Assembly: GCF_014636295.1 (NCBI RefSeq)
Contig: NZ_BMEC01000009.1
Span: 1-64,000, forward strand
Origin: Marivirga lumbricoides
GTDB lineage: Bacteria > Bacteroidota > Bacteroidia > Cytophagales > Cyclobacteriaceae
DNA: 64,000 nucleotides
Reading direction: 5' to 3'
Numbering within the stretch: position 1 is the stretch's first letter; the number at the start of each line of letters is the position of its first letter. The notes under the pieces are model-generated. The model ran no database searches and was not told the origin of the DNA. It saw only the letters and a program-made list of their open reading frames with translations. Position numbers and translations under genes: made by a program. Of this stretch, positions 33,485 through 43,800 are shown piece by piece.

Positions 33485-33666
33485 TTATCCCAGCGAGTGG
33501 AACTTATCTACTGCCACTTTGAGTCCTTCTATGTCGTTCTTTAAATAAGCTTCTGTAATAAAACGCTAATATCTCCCCATTAAAATCATATGCTGAAACC
33601 CTCATGCTGAAGTTAGGGCTTTGGTAAAGGCAGTCACTTTCTACAACTGTGCTCCTAAAATACGGT
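33485..33666 (-). pseudogene. Gene-tail remnant 1 (…AVDKFHSLG)
   Basis: The minus strand contains, in broken frames, RILGAQ, EKVTAF, QSPNFSMRVSAYDFNGEI and, after a TAG, RFITEAYLKNDIEGLKVAV-DKFHSLG followed by TAA. These are the same pieces as in remnants 2 and 3. A 1-nt loss relative to remnant 3 breaks the frame. The family is not recognised. Between it and the RHS-like gene (33667-33780) I see nothing coding. Confidence 0.6.
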
Positions 33667-33780
33667 TTGTTTTATTAAAAAGACTGTCTTCAAAGTGGTA
33701 AAAGTTTACCCCAACACGCTACATGTGTGTTATATAATATAGGAAATAGATTGCCATATACTAAAACAAGATGTTTAAGA

Positions 33781-36700
33781 CTATCTATAGCTATAGCTAA
33801 TTTTTTTGATTATTTCACCATCTGTATTTCTAATGAGACTTAAACGATTGTAATCATCATATTCATAAAAAACAATTTGGTCATTCATATCAGCTTGAGA
33901 AGTCATTCCGATCAAAGGATCGTACGTGTATATTTTGATGTCGCCAACTTCGTTACCAAGTTGCATTCTTATATTATCGTAAAACGTTTCACGTTTATCA
34001 CCTCCTAATTCAAAATCACCTAAATCAGCCCAAAAGTTTTCTAAATCTGTACTTCCTGAAGCATTAGTTATAATATCAGTCAAACTAGAAATATCAATTC
34101 CAATTCCCTCTACTATTGGGTAACTATTATTATATCCCCATATATAAGAATGTTTTACTCCATCTTTATTAACTACTTCTTTTACTTTTCCATTAGTGGA
34201 ATACGTTATTGAGGTATTTTGATCAAAAGAACCATCAACTACATTGTATGACTTTGATGAAATTAGTCGAGGATCACCATTAACTTCATAATTATTAACA
34301 AGTATATTTTGTAAATTATCATCTTCATTAATAGTTGTTTTAATGACTGGATCCAATACATGAAGTTCATTAACCATCTTATCAAAATCCTCAGTTGTCA
34401 TATCAGTTTGAGTAGGGTAATCACCAGGGTACTCATAAGTAATCTTTTGAGATGTATTCTCAAATCCGAATATTTCTGCAGTTAAATTTTTATGGCTTTC
34501 ATTATCATATTCATATATCTTATATGTACTTCTTTTTATTATTCCGTTTTCATCAAATTTGTCTTCGGTCCAACCAGTGTTATATGACCATTTTGATTCA
34601 ACATCAAACCAAAAACCTAACCTATAACTAACTTCTACTCCGAGATTTTCGCAAGGATTTACAACATTGCTTTTAAAAGGAATTATACCACTAACTTTTA
34701 CAACATTCTCATCTCCATAATTAAATTTCTTCTCTTTAATTTTTATATTTTCTGAATTATATGTCTGAATCATTTCAATCTTTCCATTGTCCAAATTTGG
34801 CTCAATTACCATACCTGGAAATAAACTTCTCTCTTCGTCTGGAAAATTCTTGAAATAAATTATTGAATAGCCATTCTTATCCAAATTGTCTTCTGAAAGT
34901 TCATCTATTTTTACTTCAGTTTTTTTTACGCGGTTATATCCTATGGAATTACCCTGGGCAGATGTTGAAATTGGCCTAATTGAACTTGAATAAGAATAAA
35001 AATTAAGCTGCCTATCCACGGTAAAAGTTGAAAGATAAAATGATTCAAGTAAGTCAAAAGGATAGTTATTAACATGAATAATACTATTACCACCGGCATA
35101 AGGTGCGCAAAGTAAATTCTCAAGGCGATATGTATAACCAAGTTTAGAAAGAAGCCTACCTGAAGATCTACTCTCAGCATTTTCAGAATACTCATATTTT
35201 TCTTTTTTGATTAAATGCCCTTTATCGTATTCTTCTACAGCTTTAACTCTTAAACCCGCACCCAATTTAAAATTATTAGGTATCTGTTTTAAAATCTTGG
35301 CTTTCAATAGCATTTCTAAATATTCATATCCTCCGTCATCAACTTTCATTTCATAAATCCCAGCATCAAGAAACACGCATATATCTGAATTCATATAAGG
35401 CACATTATTACCTTCAGAACCTGGCTCTTGATCACTAGTGGGGATGAACCTTATAATTTCATTACCTTCAGAATTTTCAATTGTTGCTCTCATATTGTTC
35501 ATTACCGAGACATTATAGGGGTCACCATTAAAATTATGATTAGTCAAATCAAACTCTAAAAATATTAATGTGGGTTCTTCTAAATCAATTTCAACTTGAT
35601 TATTCCCTACATCTGTAACTATCAACTCTTCTTCAATAATATCATACGCATTTGGATCATAATATTGATTAGGTTCATATATAAATTTAGTTCTACCTAA
35701 CAAAGGATTAATTATTTCTTCTAAAACTGCTGCCTTCATCATTTGTTCATTCGGCTCTCTATCCATACCATTTTTGAGTATAAAGTAGTCTGTATCATCG
35801 ATTTTGCCAACTTGTGAGAAAAATGGTTGTCTAGTATTTCCAAATGACTCTGGCAAATCATGAACTTCAATTTGGGAACCATCCATTATTCTCTCAAATT
35901 TATAATTCTTTAAATCATAAACAGATGCCCCATTATAATAGCCATAATGATCTATTGACTCACTAATTTTTGATGGAAGGTCCCTGGAATTGTAATTAAA
36001 TTTGTATGGTGGTTTTTTAATTTCTTGATCATTGTCATTATAGTAATACTCAGTGATTTCATCTAGCCTTAATCTTAAGTATGCCTCCTCATAAATAGAA
36101 TTTAACATATTATTATTAAAATAGCTTGTCTTAAAATCGTAATTAACAATATTATTATTTTGCGAAGAATACACATGTATTTTTTTAAGCCCTTTTGCTT
36201 TAGTACTATTTAAAACAGACACTCTATCTCTCCTATCGATATAGTCAAAATCCATATATCCCTCGTTAAACAATATCTTTTTCAGATACAATTCATCGTG
36301 TTGGGATTTTGAAATAATTACATTTGTACTGCCTGGATTAGTTATTTCTGAATGTGCAATCCCTTTATCAACTGTATTTAGACCAGTAATTTCTTCATTA
36401 TAATATTCTTGGCTTTCAATCCATTTACCAGATGATATATATTCCAGTTCAATAAAATCTCCATTCAAATTTTCTACCTTTGTCAAGTACCATGCAGTAA
36501 TATTAGATTCGGACCAATTACCGCCTGTATTATCTTTCTGATTTTTGAAAAAGCTTCTACTATATTCTTTCGCAGAAAAGGTGTACCTCCAGCCATTACC
36601 ATCTACTATCATCCAACTCTTCTGATTCAAATCATATTCTATTTTTAAGTTATTTTGATTTATAGAAAGAGCCGTTATTACAGACTCATTTTGTTTAGGA

Positions 36701-37236
36701 ACCACCATTTTACCTGAATGATTGAAAAAGTTAAAATTATACAGATCAGGAGAACCATCCAGAGAGCCATTTGCTATTCTATCAAGAATTTGATCTTCAG
36801 GAGTATTCGCATTTGTAAATGTAAAATTTGTAAAAGGGCCATTAATAAAGTCTCCAAAAATATAACCATTAGAACTCTTGAAATCATCCAATCCCCGAAC
36901 TTGTCTGGTAATAACACCACCTGCATTTAAAGCCCACCCTAAACCTACTGAACTAGCCTCTTGACTAACCCTAACACCTGACGCATGATAACTTACGGAA
37001 ATTGGTAAAGTTATATCACCCGATTGTATTGTATATATGGGAATTGAAATTTGCGGTACTCCCGTATATTCATTCACGGGATAATTAGCATAGTTTCCCA
37101 AACTGGCTGCGTTTGGAGATGCCGGTATAATCTGCTTATTAGATTCTGTTATTTGAGCATCGGACACGTAAGGTATAATCAGAATTATAAATACTGCAAT
37201 CAGATTTAAAGACACTTTATAAATATATTTTCTCAT
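33781..37236 (-). CDS. Secreted RHS/YD-repeat-like protein
   Basis: An 1151-residue protein with an N-terminal signal/anchor (about 8-27). The start of the mature part, PASPNAASLGNYANYPVNEYTGVP...ISIPIYTI and GLGWALNAGGVITRQVRG, is the hallmark of Bacteroidota RHS-related shell proteins. Near the C-terminus are YD-repeat units (YTYDPLIGMTSQADMNDQIVFYEYDDYNRLSLIRNTDGEIIKK). It has no RHS core DPxGR motif and no toxin-like tail. It follows the big RHS gene and its small lipoprotein on the same strand. A role in surface competition is inferred from family and context. Confidence 0.8.
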   Translation of the reverse strand: MRKYIYKVSLNLIAVFIILIIPYVSDAQITESNKQIIPASPNAASLGNYANYPVNEYTGVPQISIPIYTIQSGDITLPISVSYHASGVRVSQEASSVGLGWALNAGGVITRQVRGLDDFKSSNGYIFGDFINGPFTNFTFTNANTPEDQILDRIANGSLDGSPDLYNFNFFNHSGKMVVPKQNESVITALSINQNNLKIEYDLNQKSWMIVDGNGWRYTFSAKEYSRSFFKNQKDNTGGNWSESNITAWYLTKVENLNGDFIELEYISSGKWIESQEYYNEEITGLNTVDKGIAHSEITNPGSTNVIISKSQHDELYLKKILFNEGYMDFDYIDRRDRVSVLNSTKAKGLKKIHVYSSQNNNIVNYDFKTSYFNNNMLNSIYEEAYLRLRLDEITEYYYNDNDQEIKKPPYKFNYNSRDLPSKISESIDHYGYYNGASVYDLKNYKFERIMDGSQIEVHDLPESFGNTRQPFFSQVGKIDDTDYFILKNGMDREPNEQMMKAAVLEEIINPLLGRTKFIYEPNQYYDPNAYDIIEEELIVTDVGNNQVEIDLEEPTLIFLEFDLTNHNFNGDPYNVSVMNNMRATIENSEGNEIIRFIPTSDQEPGSEGNNVPYMNSDICVFLDAGIYEMKVDDGGYEYLEMLLKAKILKQIPNNFKLGAGLRVKAVEEYDKGHLIKKEKYEYSENAESRSSGRLLSKLGYTYRLENLLCAPYAGGNSIIHVNNYPFDLLESFYLSTFTVDRQLNFYSYSSSIRPISTSAQGNSIGYNRVKKTEVKIDELSEDNLDKNGYSIIYFKNFPDEERSLFPGMVIEPNLDNGKIEMIQTYNSENIKIKEKKFNYGDENVVKVSGIIPFKSNVVNPCENLGVEVSYRLGFWFDVESKWSYNTGWTEDKFDENGIIKRSTYKIYEYDNESHKNLTAEIFGFENTSQKITYEYPGDYPTQTDMTTEDFDKMVNELHVLDPVIKTTINEDDNLQNILVNNYEVNGDPRLISSKSYNVVDGSFDQNTSITYSTNGKVKEVVNKDGVKHSYIWGYNNSYPIVEGIGIDISSLTDIITNASGSTDLENFWADLGDFELGGDKRETFYDNIRMQLGNEVGDIKIYTYDPLIGMTSQADMNDQIVFYEYDDYNRLSLIRNTDGEIIKKISYSYR

Positions 37237-37440
37237 AAATTCTTTTTTTATAAATTCTCAGAGACTCTTAAAATAATTTATTTTTATCGAGATTTAATCA
37301 TTTCCAGTAAAACAATAACTAATGTGTGCGCTGACTAAGCCTTTCAAACAAAATACCTAAACTTTCAATACCATTAAAAGATTATGCATTTCTTTAGAGC
37401 ACATGTATGTCTTCAATAATTTTACTTATTTCTAGAACTT

Positions 37441-37863
37441 TTATTTAATAAAAATGCGGCTTTTAGTCACAAACGCAGTATCATAATCTGCTTCCGAAGG
37501 AGTAAATTTTATAAAAATTCCAAATTGCCAATAATGATATCCGGAGCTATCTTTAGGAAATTCTGGTAAAAATTTAATGTAACCAGTATCAGACTTTAGC
37601 TCCAAATATTTTAAGTCAGTATTATCATTTCCATCCCAGAAGGACATGCTAAGGTAATTATGAATGTTATTCTTTAGTGCTATCTCATATAATTGGTCAT
37701 TGTTCAAATAAATTTTAGCATATACTGAATCTCCACTTTCAATAGTGTCCTCTTTATAATCAATTAGAACATCAATATAATCACTCATTTCCTGTACTTT
37801 TTCTTTTTTGTCATTGCAAGCAGCGAAAAATAGGATTGCAATTAAACATTTAATTAATTTCAT
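37441..37863 (-). CDS. Small lipoprotein, candidate immunity protein of the RHS toxin
   Basis: A 140-residue protein with a lipobox (FFAAC, Cys16) and an Asp/Glu/Tyr-rich mature part of mixed beta type (YIDVLIDYKEDTIES...YHYWQFGIFIKF). No family is recognised. It starts 11 nt after the stop of the 2284-residue RHS gene. In polymorphic toxin loci the gene directly behind the variable tail commonly encodes the immunity protein, and lipoprotein immunity proteins exist for periplasm-acting toxins. The immunity role is inference. Confidence 0.6.
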   Translation of the reverse strand: MKLIKCLIAILFFAACNDKKEKVQEMSDYIDVLIDYKEDTIESGDSVYAKIYLNNDQLYEIALKNNIHNYLSMSFWDGNDNTDLKYLELKSDTGYIKFLPEFPKDSSGYHYWQFGIFIKFTPSEADYDTAFVTKSRIFIK

Positions 37864-37874
37864 AATTACTTTGC

Positions 37875-40800
37875 TTATTTTAAATCACTGGGGCTACCAA
37901 TAATTTGCCCGTATACATTTATTGGGGTTTGAATTAATTTAATAAATTCACCATTTAATTTAACTGAATCAACTCTTTTAAGATTGTTATCCCATGTGTT
38001 ACCAAGTCTAGTCTTTGCACTTACAGTGTCATAAGGACTTGCTCCTTTCTGAGATTCATTACTTTCGGACATAGCTTCCTGTAAAGCTTTAATTCCTTTA
38101 ATAGACGGATCTTTAGGCTTTATATCGTTTGAAGTCTTTCCTGTACTTCTGCTATCAGTAGCATCCTTTTTTCTTTTTGAATTAGATATTTTAAAGGGAT
38201 TTGATTTATTTAACAAGAACAGTATAAAATCTAATGCTGACAAATCAATAGAAATTGTTGTTTTGTTTGGATCAAAGCTTTTCACATCAGGATCAGGACC
38301 ATAGCTGCTATTTGGATCGCGATGAACAACTGTTTGGTATGGAAAGAAAGAAGTTAACCAAGAAGAACTCCTTTGATTTGTACCATTTACTTGCACTTCT
38401 GCCATAACATGTTGATCAATAACCACATCATCATTTTTGACATTTTTCCAATCAAAACCTGCATCAGTAGTTCTCAATGTATCAAGCCCTAATAAATCCA
38501 TATATCTAATAGGATTGTTTGTGACTGTAGCATACGGAGATTCAAAGTGTTTATATAATGGGTCTATTTGCCACCACCTTCCTAAAGCTGGATCATAAGT
38601 TCTGAAAGTATACATGTTAATATTCAAATCAAAATCTGGAATATTTTCTATCCCATTGTACTTAAAATTGTTTGCCTTTGAATAGCTTCTCTGATAGGAG
38701 TTAAAAGTCAGCCCAAAAGGATAATAGTCATCTGCCTGCAACACCGCATTATGATGATGGTCTACCCTAAAGTCATCCCAGAACACTTCCACTGTCTGCT
38801 GGCTTTCATTGCTGAGGAACACGATTAAATAGCCATCCTGGTCAATCAATATTTCTTCGAATGAAAGTTTCTGGTGGGTACCACTGCCATCTCCCGGGTC
38901 TTCTGCGCTGGTGCTTAGTCTATCGAATCCGCTGTTTAAGTAGTTGAAGTGTTTGTCCAGCATGATGTAGTTCAGGTAAGCCCTCGGGCTTTGCTCATTG
39001 GAGTTGTCTGCTATAGCTGCCGAGGTATAGCTGGAAGTAAGGTTGTCCGACACCACATTACCTTCGCCTGTTACCGCTCCGCCCGAAAGCATGTTCACCA
39101 AAGCGGTAATTAAAGCACCTGTGTTAATGGCATCGTCCTGGTTTGTGGCCGCTATGTACTTGCCGTACACCTCTGCTTTTACTTTATCGCCTTTGCTTAC
39201 ATACAAGGACTTCATTAAACCCACTGTTTCATTGCTGCCACCTGCCAGCCTGTGGCTAGTGTTTCCGCTCCTTTTTAAGGCACTGGCGAGCTTTGTAACC
39301 TGGTCGTAATTGTCAAAATAAGGATTACTAGCTGTCTCAAAATCGGTAGCATATTCATCATCCCTCACTGCAAAGGTAGTGCGCACATTGCCTAAATGGT
39401 CTTTTAAATGGTACTGGTATTCATTTTTTTCTTCTCCATCAACCTCTTGAGGCACTATGCGCCCTTCCGCAGTCTGGATAAACTGTAAAACATCATTTTC
39501 CACTATTAAAGAACCAATATAGTCTGTAGCTTTTATCAATGCATTGCCTTCATATACTTCCTGGCGGTGCTTAATGCCGGAAGCATCATAAATATAGCGG
39601 ATTTGGTTACCGTTGTCAAATGTTACTTCTTCGGGTAAGTTCAGGTAATTGTAGCTAATTGTGCTGATCTCTTTATTTTTATCGGAGATCATATTACCAT
39701 TATCATCATAGCTATAGTCTATACCTGAAGGATTACCATCCCTGAAGCCTGCCTCGTTAGTACTATAATCTTTAACCCACTGAACTTGATTAGATGACCA
39801 ATATTGATACTGCAAATTATCCATTCTGTTACCTGTAATATCTCTTCTCTCTAATTGTTTGATATTCCCATTATAGTCATACTCATTAATGCGTAACTGG
39901 TACTTCTGACTAGGGGTGTGGCCAGGTCCTTCAAAATAATTGGCTTCCGTAATTCTGTTAAGCCGATCATAAGCATAGCCATAAGCATTTTGAAGTACAG
40001 TCTCTGTCTCAGTCATATCATTCCGTTTGCTTCCCCACTTAACAGCCGCAATATTACCATTATATTGTGGAGCAGCTGCCATACCAAAGTTATCAGTATA
40101 GCCCAATTCCATTCCAAAAAGGTCGGTTGCTTCATTGGCATTATCTGCACTCAGGTCGGCATGGTTAATACGCTCCAGCCAGCCCCTGATGTTGTAGCGG
40201 TAGTCCACCGACTGAGCAAAGTTGTGGCCCCCTTGTGTTCCCCCAATGGAGGAAGTTGTTGCATGCAGGTTTTTGGTGATGAGTTCCCCAAGCTCGTTGT
40301 ATTCATTGGAGACCATAAGTTGGCTTCCTGTGTTAGACACGGTGGCATTGCTTATCTTACCGCCCACGTAATAGGTGGTCACATCAGGGAATAAATCAGT
40401 AACTACAGTTTTTGTGGAAGTAAAGAATATCTGCCCATTATGCTGATAATGGATTCGATCACCTATCTTAACAATACTTACATGGTCTCCAATTTGGTAG
40501 TATGCCAAACCAGCATTTGTTTTTCTTCCTCCATTCTCATAAATATAAAGTTGCCCATTTCCTGCCACATAAATTGCATAATCCATATCTGTATAACCGG
40601 TATTCACTGGATTATCATTTAAGCCAATGAGATAACGATCGACTGCCTCAATTGTAACCCTAAAGAAACCATTTTTTGATACTTCTAATTTCTGGAGGCT
40701 ATAAGCTCCTGAATTTTCATAGCCCTCATTTCCTGTATGTACGAGGTCTTGATTGTAGTCCGTATCAAGGCCTGTCAAGCTTTCCCATTTCACTGGCTTT

Positions 40801-43800
40801 GAGACTTCATGGTACATTTCCATTAACCTGTCGGCATGGTCGTAGGTGAAGTTTTCAGAAATTATCAACTTCTTGTTATCATCTCTTTCGGAAAAGGTAG
40901 ATTTAACTTGGCTGATAAAAGCTTGTGAATGATATATACTTGCATCCACACGAAGTTTCTCAGATGCATCTGCTGTTATTTCATATAGGAGTCGTCCATT
41001 TTGTTCAAAATATATTTTCCCATTATATCTTCCTATTTCGAAATAATCTCCTCTAGTGTAACCACTTTCCGATATATATACATTTGATCCGTTATGCCAA
41101 ATCTTTACTTTTCCATCACTTGCTATTTGTAGGGCGTAAGTTATATCTTTATAATTTTGAGTAGTATTATCTGTAGAGAGTCCTATCATTTTTCGATTTG
41201 TTGATGTAAACCCAACATCTTCTAAAAATCTAACATAACCATCTTCATTAGGTTCTAAATATCCTTGAGAATGGGCCCCAGCATTATCCCAACTAGTTTC
41301 AGTATTTTTCACTAATTGATTATCATCATTTGCAAATACCCCTACCATTCCACTCCATATAACAGGTTGAAGTTCATTTATCCCCCCTTCTTTACGTGCT
41401 ATTAGGTTGCCCACAAAATCATAGCCATTATTGGTACTGATGAGTTTAGCTCCCGGCTGCTGGCTGATATTCTGAACTAATCGATAACGCTCGTCATAGT
41501 AATTGATGCTGCCCAGCATTTCTTCAGTACCTAACACTCGGGTAAGGCTGCCTGTCACCTGCCCTTTTACCAAATTATTCTGGGCAAACTCATTGGCTAC
41601 CCCATTGGCGGAATAGTCGTAATCACTGTCATCCATTTCCGCAGCAGAGCGAAAATCGTAGTTATCGTAATAGGTAACGGTGTAGATGTCTGCTTCACTT
41701 ACGGACGGATAACTGTTATTGGTATAGCTAAAAAGGTTACCTCCTGTAGTTTCGTAAGGATCACTTGTCCACCCTGTTCCTGTAAGGTTATTCCTGATGG
41801 TGGCAACCGGGGTAGTAATGACTTTCTCACCTGTCATAATTGGCCGGTTCAGCGCATCGTATTTGGTGAAGCTAAATTTGTTAACTTTCTTCTGCTCTCC
41901 ATCCTGGGTAAGCACCAGCCTGTCTCTATCATCGTAGATCATAATTACAGGTTCTGCTCCAGGTACTTTCTTCCAGATCATGCGGTTGCGGCCATCATAA
42001 TGGTATTGGAAAGCAAATTGTTTCAAAAGATTACTATCCACAGTTCCTGAAGTGCCTGTAATTTGTCGGGCTGCTTCAGGTTGGATGACAAACCTAAGGT
42101 TATCGTAAATATCATAGATATAATAGGTATCAAACTGATCAGAGCCTTCTCCGTAATTGCGCTTCAGCAATGTTTTGCCAAAGGCATCGGTAAAGGTGGC
42201 GGATTGGTTTCCATTTTCATCTGTGACCAGTAGTTTTTCGAACGCGCCATTGCCATAAGGCGTGCTTTTAGTTAACTGACCATTGTCTATGGTAAAGCGC
42301 TTTACATTATCTGCAGTAGTGCTGATTAAATAGTCGGTGGTAACGGGTACATTTCCCTGTTCCTTTGCCCAATCTTCTCCCGGGGCATACTGCGCAACAG
42401 GCCGGTTGAGGGGGGAAGGCTCGTAGGATATTTCGGAGTATGGATAATCTGTGGTTGCTACATTATTTTCAAGACTCTTATAAAAAGAGAGTTGTTGTGA
42501 TTCAGTCTGGTGAAAGATGTTTTCGCTGTTATTTGATAGAAATGGCAAATATGATTTACTTACTCTACCAAAATCATCATATTTGGTTAATTGGACTCTA
42601 TCAAAAAAATTTGGATTGAAGTGTTCAAAAACTTTCAGTATTGGTCTATGGAACCCATCGTAATACTCAGTTCTTGTTAAGTTTTCGTGATTTAAAAGAC
42701 CATTTATTTCCGACTCATCAGTTATACCTGACTTTTTAATAATTTTCTCTTTAATAAAATTATAATTCGTAGAGGTAAGGACTTTGACAACGTTAGAGAA
42801 TTCTGATATTGAAGTTGAATTCTTAGTTGCAACTCTATAATAATAATCGAAACCTGATGAAAGATTATTGAAGTTATATTCATCCGATGCAGTTATTACT
42901 TGGCTTATTATATTATTAAAAGTCTTTGAAGTTGAAAGTTGAATAATATATTCTTGATTTTCAAAGTTATTCTCATCAGCCCATGTTGCAATAAATGAAT
43001 TATAATCAATAAAGTTTGGCTGATTAGCAATAGGTGGGACCGGAAATTGGAAAACTTTAATTGTTTCAGAATTATTGGAAGTACCATTACTATTTGCTGC
43101 TCTTATTCTGTAATAATATGAATTTTGATATAGATTAATATTATCATAAACAGTAATAGATCCCAATGGATCACCAGAGAATCCGTCATTAGCAGTAGTA
43201 ATAATATTTTGATATACAAAATTATTGAAATTTGGATCAGTTGCTATATCGAAAAAATATTCTTCAGCACCTAAAGATTCATCCCAATTTACTTCAAAAT
43301 ACGTAGAGTTAATATTAGATGGGTTCTGGGCTAATGGAGCTGGAGGAACTAAAGTGATAGAAGATTCTAAATTAGAATTGGATGAAATACAATCTTTATA
43401 AGCTTTAACCCTACAATAATAAGTTTTTCCAGGCTGAAGATTTGTGAAAGTTACATTTGTACTCAAAACTTCTTTTGAAGCAAGAATTGTTGCAAATTCT
43501 TCATTTTCAGATATTAGTACATTATAGGAATTTGCATAAAGAACTTCATTCCATATTGCTGTGAAACTAGATTGTGTCACATTGTCAAAACTGATCACTG
43601 TCGGAGCTTCTGGAGCCGAAGGAATATACACTTCAACATATTTCCCTGTTGCTTTGCCCCAACACCCTTCTTGAGAACGAGATCTTAAATAATATGTGCC
43701 CGTTTCAGTAACTTCATAATTTGCGTTTTTAGCATCATTCGAAGTGTAATCTGTACCATTGGCATTTTTACCCTGCCAATACCATTTTTCTCCATTCTGA

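Noticed and set aside
39043-40622. Plus-strand ORFs inside the giant RHS gene (88, 158 and 60 codons)
   Set aside because: They are shadows of the long minus-strand RHS frame.
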